Translations under genes and position numbers: made by a program | Part shown: one piece after another, positions 1-7,558 of the stretch | How positions within the stretch are numbered: position 1 is the first letter of the stretch | Layout: the number at the start of each line of letters is the position of its first letter | NCBI GenBank assembly: GCA_938084085.1 | Contig: CALKDV010000022.1 | Location: 1-17,375, forward strand | Length of the DNA: 17,375 bases | Direction of reading: 5' to 3' | Origin: an uncultured Nannocystaceae bacterium | Lineage (GTDB): Bacteria > Myxococcota_A > Polyangia > Nannocystales > Nannocystaceae | Notes under the pieces: model-generated | What the model was told of the DNA's origin: nothing | Databases searched by the model: none | What the model saw: the letters and a program-made list of their open reading frames with translations, nothing else

Positions 1-156
<156 letters not shown>

Positions 157-180
157 GATTTTCCATTCACCGCCGGACCA

Positions 181-260
181 CGAGCGTCGGCGCGAGAAAC
201 AGACAATGACGCGGCTGCGCCGAAAAGTCATGTGTTTTTGCCGGCGAGGGTCGGCGCGAG
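181..260. repeat. Direct repeat pair (181-196 and 245-260)
   Basis: CGAGCGTCGGCGCGAG at 181-196 recurs as CGAGGGTCGGCGCGAG at 245-260, with one mismatch. The copies are 64 bases apart start to start, roughly six helical turns. They lie in the divergent intergenic region, so they could be paired binding sites for a regulator. In GC-rich DNA a chance origin is also possible. Confidence 0.45.
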
Positions 261-285
261 TTTTCCCAGCGCGGAGTGAGTCGCA

Positions 286-298
286 AGGAGCGGCTCCT
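286..298. promoter_or_regulatory. 13-base perfect palindrome, possible operator
   Basis: AGGAGC and GCTCCT are exact inverted copies around a single central G (base 292). The site lies about 176 bases before the ATG of the PqqB-like lipoprotein, within the divergent gap. It could be an operator or a small hairpin; nothing else in the sequence identifies a cognate regulator. Confidence 0.3.
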
Positions 299-473
299 AA
301 GCCCACAAAAACACCGTTCTAGCTCCATTTCAGGATTTCCGGGGACCTTTGGAACGCCGCAATTTCCTGCTGGTGATTCCTTGTTCTCTCCCGGATGCTT
401 GGGTGCAGTGTGGGTCAGTAGATCAAGCTTTGTGCGGAGTTTCGAGCGCCAACAAAGGCGTCGCGCGGACCGG

Positions 474-1514
474 ATGGCGGCGTGGTCCCTAGGTGTCATT
501 GCGCTGGTGCTCGGCTGCCGAGATGTCAGCCCTCCGCTGACTGCGGAGGCTGACATCGAGCCGCTCGTGGAGGACACCTCGCCGTCGGTGGAACCGGTGC
601 CGCCGCCGCGGACGTCAACGCGGGGCGAGGCTTCGATTGCGACGGGTCCTCGGCTCCGAGTGCTCGGTGTCGCCCAAGACGCGGGGGTGCCCCAATTGGG
701 GTGTCGATGTCCTCGGTGCGAACGGGCACGGGCCAAGGGGGACGGCAGCTTCGCAGCCAGCATCGCCCTCGCCAACCCGGACGGGCACGTTTATCTGTTC
801 GACGCGAGCCCCGACATCCGCGACCAACTTCCGCTGGTGAGGTCGCTCCTCAATGTGGACCGTCGAGACGCGGCGCGGGTTCGTCGTCCAGTCGACGGTA
901 TTTTTTTGACCCATGGTCATATGGGTCACTACGCCGGGTTGCTTCAGCTCGGATTCGAGGCGGCCCACACCGACGCGATCCCGGTGTTTGGGACGCCCCG
1001 CATGGTCGAATTTTTGTCCACGCAAGCGCCGTGGAGCCAGCTCGTTGAGAAGCGAGAGATCTCCGTGCGCGCGCTGGCTGAAGGTGCACCGACCCAGCTA
1101 GGTGATGTGATTGTACGCGCCGTGCATGTGCCGCATCGGGCCGAGTTTACGGACACGGTGGCCTACCGCATCGAGGGGCCTCGCAAGACCGCGTTGTATC
1201 TACCGGACGTCGCGCGGTGGGAGCAGGTGCCGGAGATGTCGGCGCTGCTCGCGGGCGTGGACCTGCTGCTTCTCGACGGCACCTTTTATTCTGGAGACGA
1301 GCTCCCCGGTCGCGATCTCTCGCAGATCGGTCACCCCCTCGTGACGGACTCCATGACGCGACTGCAGTCGAGGGTGGACAGTGGCAAGCTCGAGGTTGTG
1401 TTCATTCACCTCAACCACAGCAACCCGCTGCTTGAGGAGGGCTCTCCGGCGCGGGTGGAGGTAGAGTCTCGTGGTTTCAAGGTGGCCGAGCGCGGCGCCG
1501 ATTTTTGGCTATGA
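474..1514 (+). CDS. PqqB-like MBL-fold metallo-hydrolase, predicted lipoprotein
   Basis: From the ATG at 474 the product has 346 residues. Residues 1-14 form a short signal peptide ending in the lipobox V-L-G-C (Cys15), which is why this start is preferred. The frame is open upstream to 276 and a GTG at 432 is a possible alternative; no strong ribosome site marks either. A Pro/Ser-rich linker (about 16-58) precedes the hydrolase domain. There, C77-x-C79-x-x-C82 matches the structural zinc site of PqqB relatives. THGHMGH (146-152) is the metal motif, with Gly at the place of the usual Asp in HxHxDH. Further likely ligands are His221, Asp245 and the FIHLNHSNP segment (His312, His315). This is the stand-alone PqqB-like branch found in many bacteria without a PQQ cluster; no other pqq genes are present here. 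The substrate is unknown. Family call firm, function open. Confidence 0.82.
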   Translation: MAAWSLGVIALVLGCRDVSPPLTAEADIEPLVEDTSPSVEPVPPPRTSTRGEASIATGPRLRVLGVAQDAGVPQLGCRCPRCERARAKGDGSFAASIALANPDGHVYLFDASPDIRDQLPLVRSLLNVDRRDAARVRRPVDGIFLTHGHMGHYAGLLQLGFEAAHTDAIPVFGTPRMVEFLSTQAPWSQLVEKREISVRALAEGAPTQLGDVIVRAVHVPHRAEFTDTVAYRIEGPRKTALYLPDVARWEQVPEMSALLAGVDLLLLDGTFYSGDELPGRDLSQIGHPLVTDSMTRLQSRVDSGKLEVVFIHLNHSNPLLEEGSPARVEVESRGFKVAERGADFWL

Positions 1515-1526
1515 GGTCCGAGGGTC

Positions 1527-1545
1527 GACAACACAATGTCGTGTC
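1527..1545. promoter_or_regulatory. Imperfect 19-base dyad before the glucan phosphorylase gene
   Basis: GACAACACAATGTCGTGTC shows twofold symmetry around base 1536, with seven of nine arm positions paired. It lies in the 78-base gap between the PqqB-like gene and the phosphorylase, 48 bases before the ATG. It might be an operator or a weak hairpin. There is no T-tract, so it is a poor terminator. Confidence 0.25.
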
Positions 1546-1592
1546 CAAGGGCGAGGCGCTCCGGTATGATTCTGCCACCTGAGGATTGCCCC

Positions 1593-3329
1593 ATGCACGT
1601 CAGCTATTTTTCCATGGAGATCTGGCTCGCCGACGACATCCCCACATTCAGCGGGGGTCTCGGCGTGCTGGCTGGAGACACGCTCCGCGCCATCGCCGAC
1701 AAGGGGATCGCGTGCAACGCGGTGACCTTGATGTACAAGGGAGGCTACTTCCGACAGAGCATCACGGCGGAGGGCACACAGCGAGACCACCCGGTTGTGT
1801 GGGAACCGGCTTCGAAGCTTGAGCGGCTCGATGTGCGCGCGAGCTTTGAGCTTGAGGGGCGTACCGTGCACGTAGGCGTATGGCGCTTCGAGCTTGAAGG
1901 GATCGGCGGACACCGGGTGCCGATTTATCTGTTGGACACGGACCTCGAGGAGAACGCACCTGAAGATCGGGGGCTTTGCGATCGGTTGTACGGGGGCGAC
2001 GGACGGCATCGCCTCCGCCAAGAAGCGGTGCTCGGACTCGGGGGAGTCGCCGCGCTCGACGCCCTGAACGAGCGAGGGACAATCCTTCACATGAACGAGG
2101 GGCACGCGAGCATGCTGGCGCTGTCACTGTACGCCGACGCCCGCGAGGCAGGGCACAACGTGGAGGCTGCCGCAGCCCTCGTACGGGGGCGCTGCGTCTT
2201 TACCACCCACACTCCGGTGCCGGCAGGCCACGACCGGTTCCCCTTGGTCTCGGTGGAGCGCCACCTGCCCGCGCGATATACGAGATGCATCAAAGAGTTG
2301 CCCGCCACTGAGGACGGGGAACTGAACATGACCCTGCTCGGCTTGGCGTTGGCAGGCTACGTCAACGGCGTGGCGGAACGACACGGGGAGGTGTCGCGGG
2401 AGATGTTCCCGGACTACGAGATCGACGCCATCACCAACGGCGTGCACGCGGCGAGCTGGGCGAGCGCGCCTATGGCCGCGGTCTTCGACGAGGAGTGTCC
2501 GGGCTGGCGGCGAGACAACGCCCAACTCGCTCAGATCTCCAACGCGGCCACCTCGCGGATGCGCGAGGCGCACCAGCTCGCCAAGCGACACCTCGTGGAG
2601 GAGGTGCGACGACGGACGGGGGAGCGACTGTGTGAGGACACGTTCACCATCGGATTCGCGCGCCGCAAAACCCCGTACAAGCGGGCGCTATTGCTGCTCT
2701 CGGATCTTCCACGTCTGGGCACGATCGCCGCACGTCACGGGGGCTTGCAGATCGTGTACGCGGGCAAGGCTCATCCGAAGGACGTCGCGGGGCAGTCGCT
2801 CGTGCGAGAGATCCACGCGATCCGCGATTCGCTCCCCGACAAAGTGACGTTGGTGTTCGTGCCCAACTACGAGACCGATCTTGGACGCACCATCACGGCC
2901 GGCGTGGATCTATGGCTGAACACTCCTCGCCCGCCGATGGAGGCCTCGGGGACCTCGGGGATGAAGGCTGTGCTCAACGGGGTGCCCAACCTCAGCGTCG
3001 ACGACGGGTGGTGGTGTGAGGGCTACGTCGCTGGCAAAACCGGGTGGCGCATCGACGCCAGCATCGTGCATGGACGAGCGCGATCGGGAGCTGTGTCCGC
3101 CGAAGATGCCCGCGACCGTTCCGAGGAGTTGAGCAAGCTCAGCAACGAGGACGACCGCCTCGACGCCGCGCAGCTATACACCTTGCTCGATGAATCGGTG
3201 CTCCCCACCTTCGCCGACACCGCGCGATGGGGAACGATGATGCGCCACTGCATCGCGCTCGGCGGGGCGCGGTTCAACGCCCAGCGCATGGTGGAGTCGT
3301 ACATGAAGCGCGCCTACCGTCTGGGTTAG
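1593..3329 (+). CDS. glgP: Alpha-glucan phosphorylase (GT35, short form)
   Basis: The enzyme removes glucose units from alpha-1,4-glucans with phosphate, giving glucose-1-phosphate in the cytoplasm. The start is ATG 1593, preceded by GAGG eight bases upstream; the frame is open back to 1536, but family homology begins at MHVSYFSMEIWLADDIPTFS. The product has 578 residues. Visible landmarks are SGGLGVLAGD (20-29), NEGHAS (168-173), FTTHTPVPAGHDRFP (203-217), TNGVH (281-285), FARRKTPYKRA (355-365, phosphate-binding region), AGKAHPKD (390-397) and EASGTSGMK (450-458), where Lys458 should hold pyridoxal phosphate. At 578 residues it is shorter than classical glycogen phosphorylases (about 800) and resembles the compact form of bacteria and archaea. 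It is convergent with the maltodextrin operon, whose imported sugars are plausible substrates. Glycogen versus maltodextrin preference cannot be read from sequence. Confidence 0.93.
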   Translation: MHVSYFSMEIWLADDIPTFSGGLGVLAGDTLRAIADKGIACNAVTLMYKGGYFRQSITAEGTQRDHPVVWEPASKLERLDVRASFELEGRTVHVGVWRFELEGIGGHRVPIYLLDTDLEENAPEDRGLCDRLYGGDGRHRLRQEAVLGLGGVAALDALNERGTILHMNEGHASMLALSLYADAREAGHNVEAAAALVRGRCVFTTHTPVPAGHDRFPLVSVERHLPARYTRCIKELPATEDGELNMTLLGLALAGYVNGVAERHGEVSREMFPDYEIDAITNGVHAASWASAPMAAVFDEECPGWRRDNAQLAQISNAATSRMREAHQLAKRHLVEEVRRRTGERLCEDTFTIGFARRKTPYKRALLLLSDLPRLGTIAARHGGLQIVYAGKAHPKDVAGQSLVREIHAIRDSLPDKVTLVFVPNYETDLGRTITAGVDLWLNTPRPPMEASGTSGMKAVLNGVPNLSVDDGWWCEGYVAGKTGWRIDASIVHGRARSGAVSAEDARDRSEELSKLSNEDDRLDAAQLYTLLDESVLPTFADTARWGTMMRHCIALGGARFNAQRMVESYMKRAYRLG

Positions 3330-3337
3330 CGCGTCGC

Positions 3338-3354
3338 GCGAGCGGCACGCTCGT
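3338..3354. terminator. Possible bidirectional hairpin between convergent genes
   Basis: CGAGCG (3339-3344) and CGCTCG (3348-3353) form a perfect six-base stem with a GCA loop, extended by a G-T pair at 3338/3354. It sits in the 34-base gap between the phosphorylase stop and the malG stop. No T-run follows on either strand, so intrinsic termination is uncertain. Confidence 0.35.
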
Positions 3355-3363
3355 CCGGACTGC

Positions 3364-4224
3364 TCAGCCCTTCACACCGCCGGCTCCAAGTCCGGCGACC
3401 ATATGTTTTTGAAGCAGGTAAAATAGCGCCATCACAGGAATCGAGACCACCAGCGCGCCCGCGGCGAAGGCCTCCCATTGGGCGTCGTACTCGCCGATGA
3501 AGCGCTGCAGCACCACGGGGAGCGTGAACATGGATTCGTCGGAGAGCAGGGTCGCCGCTAAAATGAATTCGTTGTAGGCGGTCATGAACGCGAACAAAAA
3601 AGTGACCGCGATGGCGGGCTTGGCCACGGGTAAGACCACCCGCACGAAGGCCTCGAAGCGGCTGGCGCCGTCGACCATGGCGGCCTCTTCGAGATCCACG
3701 GGGATGGTCTCGAAGGCCCCGCGAAGCTGAAAGATGGCGAACGGAACCGAGGTGCTCGCGTAGCAGAGGATAAGCCCCGTGCGGGTGTTGAGGAGCCCCA
3801 TTGCCTCCAACATGATGAACAGCGGCACCGCGCTCGCGACGGCGGGGAACATCTGCGTCGCAAGCAGGGTCGCCATCCCGCCCGATTTCCCGACGAACTC
3901 AAAGCGGGCGAGGGCGTAGGCCACGGGTATCGCGACGCCCACACCGACGAGCGCGGTCGCGATGGACACGAGCAAAGAGTTCGCGAGCTGCTGTCCAAAC
4001 AGCCACGTGCTCGCGCCATCCGCGTCGGCCCTTGTGGTCAACACCACCTCCCGGAGGTGATCCATCGTCGGTGCGGTCGGCACCGGGATCGCGCGTGCGG
4101 TGGGGACGGAGTCGCCGGAGAACGCGAGCGCGACCACCCACAAGACGGGGTACAGGGCGAACGCCACCGCGACCAGCAAGAGCGCGTGCGATAGCACGTT
4201 GTTGGCAATGGCTCTGGCGGTCAC
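3364..4224 (-). CDS. malG: Maltose/maltodextrin ABC transporter permease MalG
   Basis: This is the second membrane subunit of the maltodextrin importer, pairing with the MalF half of the upstream fusion and with MalK. The chosen start is GTG at 4224-4222. It overlaps the malEF stop as GTGA, and AAAGGAG lies about five bases upstream. An ATG at 4251 in the same frame would give nine more residues and a 31-base overlap without that ribosome site. The 286-residue product has the family's usual length. It begins with a hydrophobic segment (about 13-35) and contains several more membrane spans. The EAA loop, which docks on MalK, is clear at about 180-203 (EEAAMVDGASRFEAF...LPVAKP). A periplasmic stretch after the first span (about 40-80) is as expected. 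It is the last gene of the operon. Confidence 0.93.
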   Translation of the reverse strand: MTARAIANNVLSHALLLVAVAFALYPVLWVVALAFSGDSVPTARAIPVPTAPTMDHLREVVLTTRADADGASTWLFGQQLANSLLVSIATALVGVGVAIPVAYALARFEFVGKSGGMATLLATQMFPAVASAVPLFIMLEAMGLLNTRTGLILCYASTSVPFAIFQLRGAFETIPVDLEEAAMVDGASRFEAFVRVVLPVAKPAIAVTFLFAFMTAYNEFILAATLLSDESMFTLPVVLQRFIGEYDAQWEAFAAGALVVSIPVMALFYLLQKHMVAGLGAGGVKG

Positions 4225-6470
4225 GCGCGCTCCTTTGAGCGGTCGATCCAACGTGCGCCGGCCGTGCTCGCGGCGGCGAGGATGATGAAGATGAGCACCG
4301 CGTAAGCGGCTGCGTATCCGTACCGGGCTTCGCGGGTGAACGCCCAGCGATACGCCTCCGAGATCAAGATGTCCGTGGTCCCGTCAGGTTCGCCGCCAGA
4401 CACCAAGAACACCACGTTGAACATGTTGAAGGTCCAGATCGATCCCAGCACGGTCGCGGGGATCATCGTGGGCTTGATCATCGGGAGGGTCACGTGCCAG
4501 AGACGCTGGAGCGGCGTGGCCCCGTCCACTTCGGCGGCCTCAAGCACGTCTTTTGGGACCGCTGTGAGCGCACCGAGCGTCACCACCATCATGAATGGAA
4601 ATCCAAGCCAGACGTTGGTGGTGAGGTTGGCCGCGAAGGAGGTGCTAAAGGTGGCGAACCACGCGATGGGCTCGATCTCTGTACCAAACACGTCGTTGAC
4701 GCTCTGGATGATCCCGGTGACCGCGCCGAACTGGCGGTGAAACATGCCTTTCCACGCGAGCGCGGTGACGTAGCTCGGGACCGACCACGGCACGATGAGC
4801 AAGACTCGGTACACAGATTTAAGCTTGAGCAGCGGTCGCGAGAGCACGAGGGCGAGCGTCACGCCGATCGCGAGGTGCAAGATCACATTCGCGGCCGTCC
4901 ACGCCACGGTGACGAGCAGCACCACATAGAACGAGCCGCTGGACAACAGCGGCCCGGAGCGCGCCGTGAGGATGTCGATGAAGTTGGCGAATCCGACGTA
5001 GTACATCTGGTGGGGCTGCCCTGCGAACAGCGCGGTCGCGGCGCCCACGAGGATCGGCCCGATGACGAGGAGCCCGACCAGGATGACCCCGTGAATCACG
5101 TAGCGGTAGGCGGGGAGGCTCGCGCGGAGCCTCGCGCGCAGCTCGGGTTGGCGCGCGCGGTGAAATAGGAGCAGCGCGCCGAGCAAGCTGGACGCGCCGA
5201 GGATAGTCAACAATATGGTTGGGTCGCGGGGGGGCGGTGGGGGCCGCCGGACATCTCGAAACCTCTGCAGGGCCTGTTCGAGCGCCCGCGCGGGCTGTGC
5301 GTCCCGCCGCAGCGCCTTGCGTATCGCTCGCGACGCAGGCTCCCACACCGCTCGCATCGCGCGGACTGCTGGCATCGGGGTTGCGACCGCCGCTTGGTCT
5401 TGAAAGGCACGCAAGAAAGAGTCCGTGGGCGCGGGCGCAGCGTCGATTCGCGCCGAAAGGGCGCGCGCATCGGAGGCGCGCCGTCGCCCGGCCTCGGCGG
5501 AGGTGAGGTGGCGGATGAGCGCCGCGACGTGCGGGTGGTCGGCGCCGCGCGGACTCATCATGAGGCTCTCGACGGTGAGGAGCGGGCGCATGAACGCGGG
5601 GGATTTTCCGGTGTGGTCCTCGGCGTCGTAAATTGCGGGGAGACGGTGGACCTCGTAGCGCAGCGATGCCGGCAAGTCTCCCGCGAGCCACGGCCCCGAG
5701 ATGACCGCGGCGGCTTTGCCGGAGCGGAACAGGTCAGTGACCAATGCGCCGTCTGCATCGTCCGGGAGCACCTTCGCGTCTAGGAGCTTGAGGACGAGCT
5801 GCAGCGAGCGCGTCGCGGCCGGGCCGTGCATCCCAAAGCCGCCGTCCTCCGTAAGCAACGCCCCCCCGTAGGCGCTCAACAGGGCGGCGTGGGTGTAAGC
5901 GCTGTTCGCCTCCCACGCCACGGGAAAGACGCCGTCGGGGAGCGTCTCCTTGAGGTCATGAAAGTCCTCAAGGTGCGTGGGGACGTCGGAGAGCAGGTCC
6001 GTGTTGACGTACAGCGCGAGGCTCTTCATGGACAACGGCACGGCCCACGCGCGGGGGGTCCCCACGGCGTCAGGCAGCGTGACCGCGTCGAGCGTAGAAT
6101 GGACGTAGGCGCCGCTGTCGATGAGCGCGGCGGGCATCGGCGCGACGAGGCCGCGATGGATAAAGTCTCCGAGGCGCTCGTGAGAATCAATGAAGAGATC
6201 GGGGCCCTCCCCCAAGGGGATCGCGGCGGCCAGCTTTGAGCCGAAGGCGTCGTAGGGGATCGCGAGCACATTTAGCTCTTGGCCGAAGTCCTGGAGCAGG
6301 GCATCGAGCGCGACCTGCTCGGCACCTCGGTAGGCATGCCACACGCGCAACGGTGTGGTCGCGTCGGGGACGGGTGGGGAGGTCGCGTGGGCGAGTGACG
6401 TCGCGAGCGTGATGGCGATAACAACGCACGCGAGGGCGGCAGCGCGACACCACGCGATCGCGCCATTCAT
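4221..6470 (-). CDS. malF: MalE-MalF fusion: solute-binding domain joined to ABC permease
   Basis: One 749-residue frame carries both the sugar-binding protein and the first permease subunit. Residues 1-29 form a signal peptide ending A-H-A. Residues about 40-400 are a family-1 type solute-binding domain: LRVWHAYRG near the start, Trp142, Trp186 and ISGPWLAGD (257-265) as likely sugar-contact regions. A Pro-rich linker (410-417) leads to membrane segment 418-436, then a basic loop (HRARQPELRARLR), then the permease with about six more spans. The EAA loop lies at 644-667 (EAAEVDGATPLQRLW...LPMIKP). Seven spans in total place the binding domain outside and the C-terminus inside, and the basic loops fit positive-inside. 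The large periplasmic P2 loop of E. coli MalF is absent. The ATG overlaps the malK stop (ATGA). No separate malE exists in the window. A MalE-MalF fusion is known from Bdellovibrio bacteriovorus. Confidence 0.92.
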   Translation of the reverse strand: MNGAIAWCRAAALACVVIAITLATSLAHATSPPVPDATTPLRVWHAYRGAEQVALDALLQDFGQELNVLAIPYDAFGSKLAAAIPLGEGPDLFIDSHERLGDFIHRGLVAPMPAALIDSGAYVHSTLDAVTLPDAVGTPRAWAVPLSMKSLALYVNTDLLSDVPTHLEDFHDLKETLPDGVFPVAWEANSAYTHAALLSAYGGALLTEDGGFGMHGPAATRSLQLVLKLLDAKVLPDDADGALVTDLFRSGKAAAVISGPWLAGDLPASLRYEVHRLPAIYDAEDHTGKSPAFMRPLLTVESLMMSPRGADHPHVAALIRHLTSAEAGRRRASDARALSARIDAAPAPTDSFLRAFQDQAAVATPMPAVRAMRAVWEPASRAIRKALRRDAQPARALEQALQRFRDVRRPPPPPRDPTILLTILGASSLLGALLLFHRARQPELRARLRASLPAYRYVIHGVILVGLLVIGPILVGAATALFAGQPHQMYYVGFANFIDILTARSGPLLSSGSFYVVLLVTVAWTAANVILHLAIGVTLALVLSRPLLKLKSVYRVLLIVPWSVPSYVTALAWKGMFHRQFGAVTGIIQSVNDVFGTEIEPIAWFATFSTSFAANLTTNVWLGFPFMMVVTLGALTAVPKDVLEAAEVDGATPLQRLWHVTLPMIKPTMIPATVLGSIWTFNMFNVVFLVSGGEPDGTTDILISEAYRWAFTREARYGYAAAYAVLIFIILAAASTAGARWIDRSKERA

Positions 6471-7543
6471 CGCAATGTCACCCCTGTTTCACTGTCGAAT
6501 ACATACCACCGCGTGGGGCGCACGTGCACGGTCGCCCCACGCTGGAGCCCCACCTCCGCCGGCATCGCGATCACCCCCTGGTAGGAATTGAGCGCCCCGT
6601 GAGCGTGCACCTCTGGACCGAGCGTCTCAAGGATCGAGGGCGTGAAGGAGAGGGCGTCGGTCTCGGCCGCGGCGAGCTCGAAGTCGTGAGGGCGAAGGCC
6701 AAGACACACCTCGCGATCTGCGAGGCCGTCGGCGGCGGTGTGTTCAGGGGCTGTGAGCGGGAGCGCGTGCCCGTCCATGAGGACCGACGCGCCATCGGAG
6801 GAGATTCGACAGCCGTCGATAAAGTTCATCGCGGGGCTCCCGACGAACCCAGCGACGAAGCGATTGGCCGGGTTGTTATAGATATCGAGGGGGCTCCCCG
6901 CTTGCTGCACCTCGCCCTCATTTAACACGAAGAGGAGGTCTGCGAGGGTCATGGCCTCTACCTGGTCGTGGGTGACGTAGATGCTCGTTGCGCCCAGCCG
7001 GTCGTGTTGCTTGCGGATGTCTACGCGGACCTGGGTGCGCAGCGCGGGATCGAGGTTGGAGAGGGGCTCGTCGAACAAAAATAACTTGGAGCGACGGACG
7101 ATGGCGCGCCCCATGGCCACGCGCTGACGCTGCCCACCGCTGAGGGCGCGTGGGAATCGATCGAGCAGCGGCTCGAGCCCCAGCACCGCGGCGGCCTCGG
7201 TCACCCGGGCGGCGATGATGTCGGCGGCGGTCTTGCGCAGCTTGAGTCCAAACGCCAGGTTGTCGCGCACGGTCATGTGCGGGTACAGGGCGTAGGACTG
7301 GAAGACCATGGCGACATCGCGGTCTTTGGGGGCGTGCGCGGTCACGTCTTCGCCGCCAAACAGGATCGTCCCTTCGGTGGCCTGCTCCAATCCCGCCAGC
7401 AGCCGCAGCAGGGTGGACTTGCCGCAGCCGCTGGGCCCCACGAGCACCGCGAACGCGCCCTTGGGCACGCGCAGATCGATCCCCTTCAAGACTTGGGTGT
7501 CGCCGAAGCTCTTGCGCAGTCCTTGGGTTTCGACGTTGACCAC
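6467..7543 (-). CDS. malK: Maltodextrin ABC transporter ATPase MalK
   Basis: MalK forms the ATP-hydrolysing dimer that drives the MalEF-MalG importer from the cytoplasmic side. All nucleotide-binding motifs are intact in the 358-residue product: Walker A GPSGCGKST (36-44), Q-loop Gln82 in MVFQSYALYPHM, signature LSGGQRQR (134-141), Walker B LFLFDE (154-159) and switch His192 in YVTHDQ. About 120 residues of C-terminal TOBE/regulatory domain follow, as in sugar-importer ATPases of the MalK/UgpC/MsmX group. In E. coli this domain binds MalT and EIIA-Glc; whether that applies here is unknown. The start is GTG at 7543-7541, 15 bases after the amylase stop; an AGGA element lies rather far upstream (13 bases). 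The stop overlaps the malEF start. Specificity is inferred from the neighbours, because such ATPases can serve several transporters. Confidence 0.94.
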   Translation of the reverse strand: MVNVETQGLRKSFGDTQVLKGIDLRVPKGAFAVLVGPSGCGKSTLLRLLAGLEQATEGTILFGGEDVTAHAPKDRDVAMVFQSYALYPHMTVRDNLAFGLKLRKTAADIIAARVTEAAAVLGLEPLLDRFPRALSGGQRQRVAMGRAIVRRSKLFLFDEPLSNLDPALRTQVRVDIRKQHDRLGATSIYVTHDQVEAMTLADLLFVLNEGEVQQAGSPLDIYNNPANRFVAGFVGSPAMNFIDGCRISSDGASVLMDGHALPLTAPEHTAADGLADREVCLGLRPHDFELAAAETDALSFTPSILETLGPEVHAHGALNSYQGVIAMPAEVGLQRGATVHVRPTRWYVFDSETGVTLR

Positions 7544-7558
7544 AGATCGTTGGCGTTC

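Larger units (their letters stand above)
157..473. promoter_or_regulatory. Divergent intergenic region between the partial lipoprotein and the PqqB-like gene
   Basis: About 317 bases separate the two divergent start codons, so promoters for both genes should lie here. No convincing sigma-70 -35/-10 pair could be picked by eye. What is visible is a direct repeat (181-196 and 245-260, 15 of 16 bases identical) and a perfect 13-base palindrome at 286-298. The plus-strand frame is open back to about 276, but that stretch does not look like protein in a signal-peptide context, so it is treated as non-coding. No RNA gene was recognised. Confidence 0.5.

Noticed and set aside
4225..4251. ATG at 4251 as the malG start
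   Set aside because: The GTG at 4224 has an excellent AAAGGAG site and a 4-base overlap with the malEF stop, whereas the ATG would overlap malEF by 31 bases without such a site.
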